From the NCBI GenBank assembly GCA_041395385.1, contig JAWLAN010000017.1, positions 1 through 64,000 of the forward strand: a stretch of DNA of 64,000 bases, written 5' to 3'. This DNA comes from JAJVHZ01 sp041395385 (GTDB taxonomy: Bacteria > Pseudomonadota > Gammaproteobacteria > JAJPIJ01). The notes under the pieces are model-generated. The model had not been told where the DNA came from and ran no database searches. It saw nothing but the letters and a program-made list of their open reading frames with translations. Made by a program: the position numbers and the translations under genes. Positions 16,029 through 24,775 of the stretch are shown here, one piece after another (within the stretch, counting starts at the first letter, position 1; the number at the start of each line of letters is the position of its first letter).

Positions 16029-17417
16029 CTAAGCCTCGTCCCGCCCGCGGCCGGTCGCGTGTTTGATGTACTTGGGGTCGATGCCCAGCGCGCGTAGTTT
16101 CCTGTGAAGATGCGTGCGCTCCAGTCCGATCCGTTCGGCGACCTTGGAGACGTTCCCCTGTTCGTGCTGCAGCTGGTACTCCAGGTACGCCTTTTCGAAC
16201 TGTTCGCGCGCCTCGCGCATGGGCAGATCGAAGCCCGGTCTGCTCTCAACGGCGACCACCGGCCGGATTCCGAGCGCCTGCTCGACCTCGGGAGCCTCGA
16301 TGACGGGACCGGAACCGAGGATGAGAAGGCGCTGCACGAGATTCTTCAATTCGCGCACGTTCCCGGGCCACGCATAGGCACGCAGCCGCTGCAGCGCGGC
16401 ATTGGAGAACTGCCGGCGCGGAAGCCCTTCCTGGGCGACAAACAGGTCCAGGTAGTAGGCGAGGAGCTCCGGTACGTCCTCGGCGTGCTGTCGCAGCGCC
16501 GGGATCTGCAGGGGTACGACATTGAGGTGGTAGTACAGATCGTCGCGAAACTGGCCCGCCTCCACCGCTGCCTTCAGGTCATGGCGGGTGGCCGCCACGA
16601 TGCGCACGTCTATCCTCACCGGATCCAGGCCGTCCAGCCGCACCAGAGACTGGGTCTCCAGGGCGTTCAGCAGGCGCGCCTGCATCTCGAGGCTCAGATC
16701 GGTGACGTCCTTGAGCAACAAGGTCCCGCCGCTGGCCTGCTCCAGCGCTCCAAAATGCACGCGTCCCTTGCTCTCCGAACCGAATATTTCCTGCTCCACG
16801 GAATCGCGGGCGAGCCCTCCGACATTCACGGAGAGAAAGACGTTGCGCGCACGCGGACTGTGGGTATGCAGGTAGCGGGCGAATACCTCCTTGCCGGTGC
16901 CTGATTCGCCGATGAGGAACACGGTGGTGTTATGGTGCGCGATCCGCTGTATCTGCTCCTTCAGTTGGGTGATGGCGCGACTGGAGCCGAGCAATTCCGT
17001 GCTTGCCGCCTGGCGCCTCAGCCCGATGTTCTCGCGGCGCAGTGCCGCCATCTCCAGCGCCCGTTCGATGGTAACCAGCAGTTTGCCGTGGGACAGAGGC
17101 TTCTCGAGAAAATCGAAAGCCCCGATGCGCGTGGCCTCGACCGCGGTCTCGACCGTGCCGTGACCGGAGATCATGATCACGGGAACGTCCATTCCAAAGC
17201 CCTGCGCCCACTCCTTCAGCAGCGTGATGCCGTCACCGTCCGGCATCCAGATATCCAGCAGAATGAGATCCGGCCTGCGCACGCGCCGCGCCTCCTTCGC
17301 CTCGGCGACGTTGCCGGCGGTGGCGACGGAAAAGCCCTCGTCCTCGAGTATCTCGCGCAGCAGGCCGCGTATCGCTTCTTCGTCGTCGACGACAAGAATA
17401 TGTTTCCCGGCGCTCAT
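16029..17417 (-). CDS. ntrX: NtrX-like response regulator with degenerate AAA+ domain
   Basis: A 462-residue regulator: receiver domain (acidic pocket D11/D12, phospho-acceptor D55 in LILLDIWMPDG), AAA+ domain (about 140-370) and a C-terminal Fis-type helix-turn-helix (about 420-446). Walker A is intact (GESGTGKE, Lys176). The GAFTGA loop that contacts sigma-54 is absent (the region reads ESKGRVHFGALEQ), Walker B reads LLLKDV instead of the usual LFLDEI (K236, D237), and the second arginine-finger position is His297 (YYHLNV). NtrX family members are known to lack GAFTGA; the Walker B change is more unusual. It pairs with the upstream sensor kinase. Start ATG 17417 places the receiver at the N-terminus. 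Confidence 0.9.
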   Translation of the reverse strand: MSAGKHILVVDDEEAIRGLLREILEDEGFSVATAGNVAEAKEARRVRRPDLILLDIWMPDGDGITLLKEWAQGFGMDVPVIMISGHGTVETAVEATRIGAFDFLEKPLSHGKLLVTIERALEMAALRRENIGLRRQAASTELLGSSRAITQLKEQIQRIAHHNTTVFLIGESGTGKEVFARYLHTHSPRARNVFLSVNVGGLARDSVEQEIFGSESKGRVHFGALEQASGGTLLLKDVTDLSLEMQARLLNALETQSLVRLDGLDPVRIDVRIVAATRHDLKAAVEAGQFRDDLYYHLNVVPLQIPALRQHAEDVPELLAYYLDLFVAQEGLPRRQFSNAALQRLRAYAWPGNVRELKNLVQRLLILGSGPVIEAPEVEQALGIRPVVAVESRPGFDLPMREAREQFEKAYLEYQLQHEQGNVSKVAERIGLERTHLHRKLRALGIDPKYIKHATGRGRDEA

Positions 17418-17573
17418 CGGTGGGTTCCCCAGCCTGGCATTGCCGCGTGGAGTCCGTCGCCCGGTTCGGATCGGCAACCAATGGTCGGATCCGAAAAATG
17501 CGAGAAAGTCGTGGCGGCGAAGGCGTGCGCTGATTGGCGCGGCAGTGCACGACGCGCGCCATCCAAGGGGTGA

Positions 17574-19850
17574 TTATGCGACTCTGCCATGGACGTTGGT
17601 CTCATTGCGTGGGTAGGGGGCCGGGGCGTGCTCCGGAGCGGTTACCGGAAGTCTGACAGAGGCACACGCACCTCCGCCACTGCTGTTCTCCATCCACACG
17701 GTTCCGCCGTGCTCCTCGACGATCTTTTTCACGATCGCCAGTCCCAGGCCCGTCCCCTTGGGCTTGGTGGTGACGTACGGCTCGAAGATCTGGTTCATGA
17801 GTTCCGGCGCGATGCCGTTGCCACGATCCTCGACGCGTATCTCGACGCTGGTGCCGTGCGCGTCCTCGTGCAGGCGCGAGCTGATGCGCACGTAACACTC
17901 GGCCTTCTCTGACTGCGCCTCGATCGCGTTGGAGACCAGGTTGTTCAGCAGTTGACGCAATCGGTTCGGGTCGGCATGCAGGGTGGGAATGTCGGCGGCA
18001 AGGTCGGTCTCGATGCGGACCCGCTGCTCATCGCTGTGATAGAGATCGACCACGCTCTCGACAATGTGGTTGAGCTGTATCGGCTCCTGCTGTATGCGTG
18101 GAGAGCGGGCGTACTCGGAGAACGTGTTCACCATCCCCTTCATGGTCTCGACCTGCTGGATGATCGTGTTGGTCAGCCGGTCCAGGACCTCGCTGTCCTC
18201 GGCGGTGAGCGTGCGGAGGTACTTGTGGCGAAGGCGTTCGGCGGACAGCTGAATGGGCGTCAACGGGTTCTTGATCTCGTGGGCCAGGCGGCGGGCGACC
18301 TCGCTCCAAGCCGCATCGCGCTGTCCCTGAATCAGGGCCGTGACGTCGTCAAACACGATCACGTGATCAGCCTCGTCCTCGGCGCTTGCGTCCAGGCGGG
18401 CGCCACGGCACATGATGACCTTGCGTCCGCCTGGTCCGAACACCGTCACCTGCTCCTGCCAGTCGCCGCGGCCCTGCCGGAGGTGGCTGCGTACGCTGTC
18501 GACGAACGGCTCGAGGTGGGCATGGCTCTCCATCAGGGAGGATAACGTCGTGGCGGGCAGGGATCCCGGCGTGAGCCCGAGTATCTGCGCCGCGGTGGCA
18601 TTGGCGGTGCGCAACTCGCCGAGGCTGCTGACGGTCAGGACGCCGGAGGAAAGCCGCCCGAGGACAGTCTCCAGGTAGGCGCGCTGCCTCTCGACCTCAT
18701 CGCGGCTCTGCTGCGCTTCGTCGCGCGCCTCGGCCAGGCGGCGCGTCATCTCGTTGAAGGAATGCACCAGCACGCCGATATCGTCGGCCCCCGGCACTGG
18801 GAGCCGCGTGTCGTAATTGCCGGCGGCCACGGCCTTGGTCCCCTCGGCGAGGGCATGTATGGGATCGGCAAGCCGCTGCGCCGTGTAGAACGCGGCCCAT
18901 ACCGCCGTGAATATGCTGAACAGCAGCACCAGCGTCAGTGTCATCATGAAGCTGAGCTTCAGCCGATCGCGCAGGTAGGCCAGCTCCTTGTATTGAATGA
19001 ACGCGGACTGCACGTTGTCGGCCAGCGTGCGCATGCGCTCGGCCACCGGGTACAACGCCTGCAGCACCCGCCCTTCGCCGCCCGTACTGCTCGGCACGTT
19101 CACGACCACGCGAATCGCCAGGCCGCTGTCCCGTATCGGTTCCAGCGCGATGTAGTTCTGGTTCTGCCGGAGCTGCAGCAGCACGGTCTCCGCGGGCATC
19201 GACGGGACGATGTCGGTGGCGAAGCTGCTGTGTTCGAGCACGGCGCCTTTGGTGGTCATGAGCGTGAGTTCCTCGGCGCCGCTGCGGTGCAGCAGCTCTT
19301 GGAGATTCACGGCGCCTGGGCTGAAGGGATTCTCGACGACGAGACTCTCGGGCAGTTGCAGCTGTTCGAATCGCAGCGGGTCGGCGCCGTCATCGGAATC
19401 GGTGATCGACTCCGCCAGTTGCGATGTCTGGCGCAGCAGCTCGCGCATGCGCATGTCCAGCGACGCGCGGCTGAGATTCAGGGCGTCTTCCAGGGCGGAT
19501 GAAACGCGCACGTCGAACCAGTTGTCGATTCCCCGCCGGAGGAACTCCAGCGAGAAACCGTAGACCGTCAGCACGGGGATGGTGGAAAGCAGAACGAACA
19601 GCAGCGTCAATCGGCGCTTCAACCGCGCGCCGGCGCGCTCCTGCCGCAGTTCGCGGATCAGCCGTCTCAGGTTGGCCACGATCAGGGCGAGGAAGCCGAG
19701 CAGGCCGAGCGCGTTCACGACCAGGAGCAGCGAATAAATGTGACTGAAGCGGGTGCGGTTCTGCATCGCTTCGCTCATCATCACGAGAGAGACGAGCAGA
19801 ATGACGCTCAACGCGAGGACGAAGGCGCCGATACGGGTGTGCCGGCTCAT
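17574..19850 (-). CDS. ntrY: NtrY-like membrane sensor histidine kinase
   Basis: A 758-residue kinase. Two hydrophobic helices lie within the first 70 residues and a third near residue 90; an extracytoplasmic sensor region of about 200 residues follows, then another helix near 310-335, a HAMP linker, a PAS domain (about 395-500), HisKA with His524 in RRLAHEIKNPLTP, and HATPase_c with NLVSNAIEA, DRGNGI and GTGLGLAIVKKI. This is the NtrY architecture. Its start overlaps the DUF4390 stop by ATGA; ntrX begins 156 bases after its stop. NtrYX systems respond to nitrogen or redox conditions in other bacteria; the signal here is unknown. Confidence 0.94.
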   Translation of the reverse strand: MSRHTRIGAFVLALSVILLVSLVMMSEAMQNRTRFSHIYSLLLVVNALGLLGFLALIVANLRRLIRELRQERAGARLKRRLTLLFVLLSTIPVLTVYGFSLEFLRRGIDNWFDVRVSSALEDALNLSRASLDMRMRELLRQTSQLAESITDSDDGADPLRFEQLQLPESLVVENPFSPGAVNLQELLHRSGAEELTLMTTKGAVLEHSSFATDIVPSMPAETVLLQLRQNQNYIALEPIRDSGLAIRVVVNVPSSTGGEGRVLQALYPVAERMRTLADNVQSAFIQYKELAYLRDRLKLSFMMTLTLVLLFSIFTAVWAAFYTAQRLADPIHALAEGTKAVAAGNYDTRLPVPGADDIGVLVHSFNEMTRRLAEARDEAQQSRDEVERQRAYLETVLGRLSSGVLTVSSLGELRTANATAAQILGLTPGSLPATTLSSLMESHAHLEPFVDSVRSHLRQGRGDWQEQVTVFGPGGRKVIMCRGARLDASAEDEADHVIVFDDVTALIQGQRDAAWSEVARRLAHEIKNPLTPIQLSAERLRHKYLRTLTAEDSEVLDRLTNTIIQQVETMKGMVNTFSEYARSPRIQQEPIQLNHIVESVVDLYHSDEQRVRIETDLAADIPTLHADPNRLRQLLNNLVSNAIEAQSEKAECYVRISSRLHEDAHGTSVEIRVEDRGNGIAPELMNQIFEPYVTTKPKGTGLGLAIVKKIVEEHGGTVWMENSSGGGACASVRLPVTAPEHAPAPYPRNETNVHGRVA

Positions 19851-20437
19851 GGCTCAACCGTCCATCGCCGCCAGTCCGAGCGCAGGTGCCACTCGGGCGA
19901 CAGATACGCGATCGGGCGCAGCGGCGGTGGCAGCGACTCCACGTCGAGGCTCACGCGCAAGCGACCCGCGTACGGGGTCTTGGCAGGAAGGAAGCGCTCC
20001 TCGGACACCGCCATTCCCTGCAACTCGCCCAGCCCGTGGAGGGCTTCCTCCAGGGAAGGGAAGCTGCGGCGGGTATGCGTGCTTTCATTGTTGACCACGT
20101 ATCCGCCCGTGAGCGCGTGGTATTCGAGTGTCAGTCTCTGTGTGCTGCGCACGATGAGCGCATCCCAGAAATAGCGCCGCGGCGCATGGATTTCCACCTC
20201 GACGAGAAAGGTCAGCGCGACGCCGTTGTTCAGTGCGTTGCGCATGTCCTCGGACAGTGCGATGTCGATCGTGCTGTCCACGACGTATATGCCGTTGACG
20301 ACGCTGCCGTCGACGCTGCGGACGTCATAACCGTCCGCGCGGACATCCTGCGCGACGCACAGCCCGCCGATCAGGGCGGCGAGCCAGGCCAGGCGCCACC
20401 TCTCAATGCTTGACCAGCAAGGCATAGAAGAAGCCAT
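19847..20437 (-). CDS. DUF4390 domain secreted protein
   Basis: A 196-residue protein with a signal peptide (RWRLAWLAALIGGLCVAQ) followed by a DUF4390 domain (YVVDSTIDIALSEDMRNAL, VEIHAPRRYFWD, LRVSLDVESLPPPLRP). The domain has no assigned function but repeatedly lies between rsmB and ntrY, so a periplasmic role tied to the NtrY sensor is a reasonable guess. ATG at 20437 has GAGGA upstream; an alternative ATG at 20425 also works. Its 5' end overlaps the rsmB 3' end by about 35 bases and its stop overlaps the ntrY start. Confidence 0.87.
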   Translation of the reverse strand: MASSMPCWSSIERWRLAWLAALIGGLCVAQDVRADGYDVRSVDGSVVNGIYVVDSTIDIALSEDMRNALNNGVALTFLVEVEIHAPRRYFWDALIVRSTQRLTLEYHALTGGYVVNNESTHTRRSFPSLEEALHGLGELQGMAVSEERFLPAKTPYAGRLRVSLDVESLPPPLRPIAYLSPEWHLRSDWRRWTVEP

Positions 20438-21704
20438 CCATATTGTCCTCGCCCGGCAGGATCTGGCGTCCGACGGGGGCGGCGTGGCCCCAGTCCGCGG
20501 TGATCCCGGCCTCGGCGGCATCCGGGGTCGCGGCCAGAAACTCCTGTACCGTCAGGTGATTCTCCTCGGGGAATACCGAGCACGTTGAGTAAAGCAGCTT
20601 ACCGCCACGGGCCAGCAGGGGCCAGAGCGCGTCCAGCATGCGACGCTGCGTGCTTGCCAGGGCGTGGATGTCCGATGGCCGTCGCAATGCTTTGATATCG
20701 GGGTGGCGGCGGATGACTCCGGTGGCGCTGCAGGGTGCATCGAGCAGAATGCGCTCGAAGCCGCGCCCGTCCCACCACGACTGCGGGTCGAGCGCGCTGC
20801 CGCTCTGCACTCGGGCGTACAGGCTCAGTCGTGCAAGGGTCGATCTCAGGCGCGCCAGGCGGCTGTCGTCGGCGTCGAGTGCCAGCAGCTCGCCGATCCG
20901 AGGATATGCCTCCAGCAGATGTGCCGTCTTGCCGCCGGGCGCGGCACAGGCATCCAGCACGCGCTGGCCGGGTAGCGGGTCCAGCAGCGGCGCGGCGAGT
21001 TGCGCTGCCTCGTCCTGCACGGAGACCAGGCCTTCGTCGAAGCCGGGCAAGCTGGAAACGGCGAGTGGCGACGCGAGACTGACACCGCAGCGGCTGCGGG
21101 CCGTGGCGGCCGCGGAAATGCCCGCCGCGGCCAGTCGTTGCAGGTACAGCTCGCGGGAGGTCGCGCGCAGGTTGACTCGCAGCGTCATGGGTGCGCGAGC
21201 GTTGTTCCCCTCGAGCAGCGTCTCCCAGTCGGCGGGATAGTCTCTCCTCGCCGCCTCTATCATCCAGATCGGATGCGCGAAGCGCGCCACCAACGACGCT
21301 TCTGCCTCTGCGCGCAGGGAGGGCTGGTTGCGCTGGAAATTCCTGAGCGTTCCGTTCAGAAGCGCGCACGCCCAGTTCTGCCGGAGGAGCCGGCAGGCCT
21401 CCACGGTCGCGGACACGGCGACATGCGGCGGGGTGCCAAGAAGGTCGAGCTGGTACAGACCGACGAGCAGCAGCGCGTGCACATCGCGGGCGCTTGCGGG
21501 CAACGGCTGGCGCAGTAATCGGCCCGCAAACCACGCGAGCCGAGGCTCGTAGCGCAGCGTGCCGTAGCTGAGCTCCTTGCACAGGGGCGCATCGTCGGTT
21601 GCGATAACGCCTGCTTCCGGCGCCAGCGCAGCATCGAGCGACTGGCCGTGGTCGATCACCGCCCGCACGACGCGCGCGGCGGCGGCGCGCGCTGCCGCGC
21701 CCAT
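20403..21704 (-). CDS. rsmB: 16S rRNA (cytosine-967-C5)-methyltransferase RsmB
   Basis: A 433-residue enzyme with an N-terminal NusB-like RNA-binding domain (about 1-140) and a C-terminal Rossmann methyltransferase. SAM-binding motif LDACAAPGGKTAHLLE, and the two cysteines of the m5C mechanism in DAPCSATGVIRRHPD and STCSVFPEEN, are intact. It methylates C967 of 16S rRNA. ATG at 21704 lies 38 bases after the fmt stop; def-fmt-rsmB is a classic order. Confidence 0.96.
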   Translation of the reverse strand: MGAAARAAAARVVRAVIDHGQSLDAALAPEAGVIATDDAPLCKELSYGTLRYEPRLAWFAGRLLRQPLPASARDVHALLLVGLYQLDLLGTPPHVAVSATVEACRLLRQNWACALLNGTLRNFQRNQPSLRAEAEASLVARFAHPIWMIEAARRDYPADWETLLEGNNARAPMTLRVNLRATSRELYLQRLAAAGISAAATARSRCGVSLASPLAVSSLPGFDEGLVSVQDEAAQLAAPLLDPLPGQRVLDACAAPGGKTAHLLEAYPRIGELLALDADDSRLARLRSTLARLSLYARVQSGSALDPQSWWDGRGFERILLDAPCSATGVIRRHPDIKALRRPSDIHALASTQRRMLDALWPLLARGGKLLYSTCSVFPEENHLTVQEFLAATPDAAEAGITADWGHAAPVGRQILPGEDNMDGFFYALLVKH

Positions 21705-21742
21705 GATCGGTGCGCCCCTCGCACGACCGGAAGCGATGCGCC

Positions 21743-22684
21743 TCAAGCGCGTTCCCTGAGCCTTGGCCTGGCGTTGAGAAATTCCGCAGCAGATACCGCG
21801 CGCCTGCCCGGTGGCTGTATCGAAAGCAGGCGCAGCACGCCGTCTCCGGTCGCGATGTCGATTCCGGCCGAGCCCGCCCGCACGATCTCGCCCGGCGGCC
21901 GGGCGCACGGCTCTGCGGTGCTCTCGGCGAGCCATATCTTTACCGTCTCGCCCGCGATGGTGGTGCTGGCGCCGAGTCGCGGGTTCAGCGCGCGCACGCG
22001 GCGCGCAAGCGCCGCGGCGCTCATGGACCAGTCAAGTTCCGCTTCGCGCCTGTCGATCTTGGCGGCGTAGGTCGCGAGCGCCTCGTCCTGCTGGGTCGCG
22101 GTGACCGTTCCATTCGCCACGGATGGCAAGGTCGAGACCAGCAATGCCGCCCCCAGGCGGGCCAGCCTGTCGTGCAGGGCTCCCGCGGTATCGTCCTCGG
22201 CGATCGGACAGCGGGCAACCGCAAGTACCGGGCCGCTGTCGAGCCTGGGCTCCACGCGCATCAGCGTGACGCCGGTTTCCGTGTCGCCGGCGATGATGGC
22301 CCGCTCGATCGGGGCTGCGCCGCGCCAGCGCGGCAGCAGGGACGCGTGGACGTTGATGCAGCCGAGGCGGGGAATCTCGAGCAGCGCGCGCGGCAGTATC
22401 AATCCATAGGCCACGACGATAAGAAGGTCCGGTCGCAGGGCGCGGATGGCCTCCAGCTCCCCTGCCTCCCTGAAGCCGGTTGGCTGATGCACCGGCAGCC
22501 CCCTTTCGACGGCCAGCCGCTTGACCGCGCATGCGGTCAGTGCCCGGCCGCGTCCGGCAGGTCGATCCGGCTGACAGTAGACGGCAAGGATGTCGTGACT
22601 ACCGTCGTCGAGCAGTGCCCGCAACGACACGGCCGCGAATTCCGGCGTGCCGGCGAATACGATGCGTAGGCGTGGATTGGTCAC
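21743..22684 (-). CDS. fmt: Methionyl-tRNA formyltransferase
   Basis: A 313-residue enzyme that transfers a formyl group from 10-formyl-tetrahydrofolate to initiator Met-tRNA. The N-terminal catalytic domain shows RIVFAGTPEFAAVSL, NVHASLLPRWRGAAPI (catalytic Asn/His region) and GVTLMRVEPRLDSGP; the C-terminal OB-fold domain follows from about residue 205. It lies 46 bases after def, which removes the same formyl group later. Confidence 0.97.
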   Translation of the reverse strand: MTNPRLRIVFAGTPEFAAVSLRALLDDGSHDILAVYCQPDRPAGRGRALTACAVKRLAVERGLPVHQPTGFREAGELEAIRALRPDLLIVVAYGLILPRALLEIPRLGCINVHASLLPRWRGAAPIERAIIAGDTETGVTLMRVEPRLDSGPVLAVARCPIAEDDTAGALHDRLARLGAALLVSTLPSVANGTVTATQQDEALATYAAKIDRREAELDWSMSAAALARRVRALNPRLGASTTIAGETVKIWLAESTAEPCARPPGEIVRAGSAGIDIATGDGVLRLLSIQPPGRRAVSAAEFLNARPRLRERA

Positions 22685-22730
22685 GGCGCACGCGGCGGAT
22701 GGTGCTGGCCGCGGGATTGCGGCGCCGCGA

Positions 22731-23234
22731 TTACAGCACTTCCGCTTGCGCCTTTTCCAGTCTTCTGCGGATACGGTTGCGCTTCAGGGTCGAGAGGTAG
22801 TCGACGAACAGCCGGCCGTCGAGGTGGTCGATCTCGTGCTGTATGCACACGGCCAGCAGGCCGTCGACGTCGATTATCGTCTCCTTGCCCTCCAGGGACA
22901 GGTAGCGAACGCGCACCCGCTCCGCGCGCCGCACCGTTTCGAACACCCCGGGCACCGAAAGGCACCCTTCCTCCATCTCCTCTTCGCCGTCCTTGTCCAG
23001 GATCTCCGGGTTGACCAGGCACATGGGCTGATCCTTCTCGCGCGAGACGTCCACGACGATGACCCGTTGCTGGACGTTGACCTGGGTGGCGGCCAACCCG
23101 ATCCCCGGGGCGTGGTACATCGTCTCGAACATGTCGGCCGCCAGCGTCCGGATCTCCTCCGTAATCGCGGCGACGGGCCTCGCGGGTGTACGCAGGCGCG
23201 GATCGGGATAATGAAGTATGGGTAGAAGTGCCAT
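22731..23234 (-). CDS. def: Peptide deformylase
   Basis: A 167-residue metallohydrolase removing the N-formyl group from nascent proteins. All three motifs are present: GIGLAATQ, EGCLSVP (Cys91 as metal ligand) and QHEIDHLDG (His133, catalytic Glu134, His137). The N-terminus ILHYPDPRLRTPA is canonical. It is the first gene of the def-fmt-rsmB-DUF4390-ntrYX run and diverges from the LysM gene. Confidence 0.98.
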   Translation of the reverse strand: MALLPILHYPDPRLRTPARPVAAITEEIRTLAADMFETMYHAPGIGLAATQVNVQQRVIVVDVSREKDQPMCLVNPEILDKDGEEEMEEGCLSVPGVFETVRRAERVRVRYLSLEGKETIIDVDGLLAVCIQHEIDHLDGRLFVDYLSTLKRNRIRRRLEKAQAEVL

Positions 23235-23260
23235 AAAACCGACTCAATTGTACTAAGTCT

Positions 23261-23295
23261 AGAATAGTGCTAAGGCCTTGAGTCAGCAAGGCCTT
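23261..23295 (-). promoter_or_regulatory. Candidate def promoter with paired AAGGCCTT sites
   Basis: On the minus strand, TTGCTG (plus coordinates 23284-23289) and TATTCT (23261-23266) are separated by 17 bases, a fair sigma-70 match that would give a short leader before def. Two copies of the self-complementary octamer AAGGCCTT (23272-23279 and 23288-23295) are set 16 bases apart over the spacer and -35, where a regulator could bind. Inferred by eye. Confidence 0.45.
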
Positions 23296-23352
23296 CTAGC
23301 GGATCTGCCCTGGCGGTACGGTTTTTGATTCCACATACCCGGAAAAATTCGA

Positions 23353-23390
23353 TTGCAGGGACTTCAACTTTAGCATAGTGTTTTGCTAAA
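23353..23390 (+). promoter_or_regulatory. Candidate LysM-gene promoter with dyad over the -10
   Basis: TTGCAG (23353-23358), a 17-base spacer and TAGTGT (23376-23381) form a moderate sigma-70 promoter about 35 bases before the LysM gene. The -10 lies in the centre of a perfect inverted repeat, TTTAGCA (23369-23375) and TGCTAAA (23384-23390), so the repeat could be a repressor operator. Confidence 0.45.
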
Positions 23391-23422
23391 CTGGATGAAG
23401 GAATCGACGTAAGGGTACTGAC

Positions 23423-24679
23423 ATGGTTAAGAAAATACTATTTCTAATGGGGGCGGCACTGATCTCGGCTGCAGCGGCGGCGATGCCGCTGGAACTGCGG
23501 CCCGACCACCCGCAGACCTACGTCGTCAAGCGTGGAGACACGCTTTGGGATATCTCGGGGCGATTCCTGACCAGTCCCTGGCGTTGGCCGGACCTGTGGC
23601 GCGCCAATCCCCAGGTGCGCAACCCGCATCTCATCTACCCGGGCGACATATTGACCCTGGTCTACCGAAACGGGCAGCCGACGCTGGAAATAAGCAGCGG
23701 TCTGGCCCATCTGGGCGGCCGCGACTTCAAACTCTCACCGACGGTCCGCGCGGAGCCGAACGTGAAGGCGATCGCCCCGATACCGGTGGACGCCATTGCG
23801 CCGTTCCTCAGCCAGCCGATCGTCATCGACGAGGACACCTACGAGCGGCTGCCCTACGTCGTGTCCAGCGCCGATCAGCACCTGGTCAACGGCGGCGGCG
23901 CGCGAATCTACGTCCGCGGAGAGCTCGATCCGAACGTCAAGCGCTACTCGATCTTCCGCAAGGGCGACGCACTCCGGCGCAGCAAGTGGTCGAAGAAGAA
24001 CGACTGGGACAAGTTCTGGGAGAGGAAACAGAACAGGGACAGCGACATCCTCGGGTACGTCGCGCTGGATGTGGGCGAGGCGGTTCGCGCCGACAAGTAC
24101 TCCAATGATCCCGCGAAATTCGACCTGGTGAGCTCGACCAGGGAGGTGCTCAACGGCGATCGCCTGATCCCTCAGTACACCGGCGACGATTTCCCGCTGT
24201 ACGTTCCGCACGCGCCGAAGAATCAGATCTTCGGCAACATCATCTCCGTGGTCGACGGCGTGCAGGAGATAGGCCGCCACCAGGTCGTGGTGATGAACAT
24301 CGGCGAGAAGGACGGAATCGAGCCGGGCCACGTGCTGGCCATCAACCAGAGCGGACTGATCATCGACGATATGACGGCCACCGAGCAGCGCGAGAAAAAG
24401 GACGACGAGCCGCTGAAGTTTGAGCGTTCGGACACGTTGCCGCTCGACAACCTGCTCGAGCACGTGTTCAACGACATTCGCGACAACAAGCGCGCGATCG
24501 ACAAGAAATTCGGCGTGAAATTCCACACCGTGCCCGAGAAGGTCGTGCTGCCCTCCGAACGCGCGGGCGAACTGATGGTCTTCCGGGTTTTCGACAGCGT
24601 CAGTTATGGGTTGGTGATGGAAACATACCGGCCCGTGCACATGTGGGACCGGGTCAGCAATCCGGACTACGAATACTGA
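23423..24679 (+). CDS. LysM-domain secreted protein
   Basis: A 418-residue protein with a signal peptide (MVKKILFLMGAALISAAAAA) and one N-terminal LysM domain (about 31-80: TYVVKRGDTLWDISGRF to PHLIYPGDILTL), followed by a long region without recognised enzymatic motifs. LysM binds peptidoglycan, so the protein probably sits in the periplasm at the wall. Such a LysM protein is commonly found immediately upstream of dprA in gammaproteobacteria; its function is unknown. A separate promoter and terminator-like hairpin lie between it and dprA. Confidence 0.92.
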   Translation: MVKKILFLMGAALISAAAAAMPLELRPDHPQTYVVKRGDTLWDISGRFLTSPWRWPDLWRANPQVRNPHLIYPGDILTLVYRNGQPTLEISSGLAHLGGRDFKLSPTVRAEPNVKAIAPIPVDAIAPFLSQPIVIDEDTYERLPYVVSSADQHLVNGGGARIYVRGELDPNVKRYSIFRKGDALRRSKWSKKNDWDKFWERKQNRDSDILGYVALDVGEAVRADKYSNDPAKFDLVSSTREVLNGDRLIPQYTGDDFPLYVPHAPKNQIFGNIISVVDGVQEIGRHQVVVMNIGEKDGIEPGHVLAINQSGLIIDDMTATEQREKKDDEPLKFERSDTLPLDNLLEHVFNDIRDNKRAIDKKFGVKFHTVPEKVVLPSERAGELMVFRVFDSVSYGLVMETYRPVHMWDRVSNPDYEY

Positions 24680-24727
24680 AGCGACGTTAAAGGGGGCGAC
24701 GCGGCGCGCACGATCGCGCGTCGATTC

Positions 24728-24768
24728 GGGGCAGCAGGCGTTGGCACGCCGCTGCCCCGTGTTATTAT
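24728..24768 (+). promoter_or_regulatory. Nested hairpin containing a dprA promoter
   Basis: GGGGCAGC (24728-24735) pairs with GCTGCCCC (24751-24758) around an inner GGCGT-TGGC-ACGCC hairpin, followed by GTGTTATTAT: a plausible terminator for the LysM gene. The same bases contain TTGGCA (24741-24746) and TATTAT (24763-24768) with a 16-base spacer, each five of six to consensus. Transcription from it would begin at about 24775, practically on the dprA ATG at 24776. Confidence 0.5.
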
Positions 24769-24775
24769 CGGCGCC

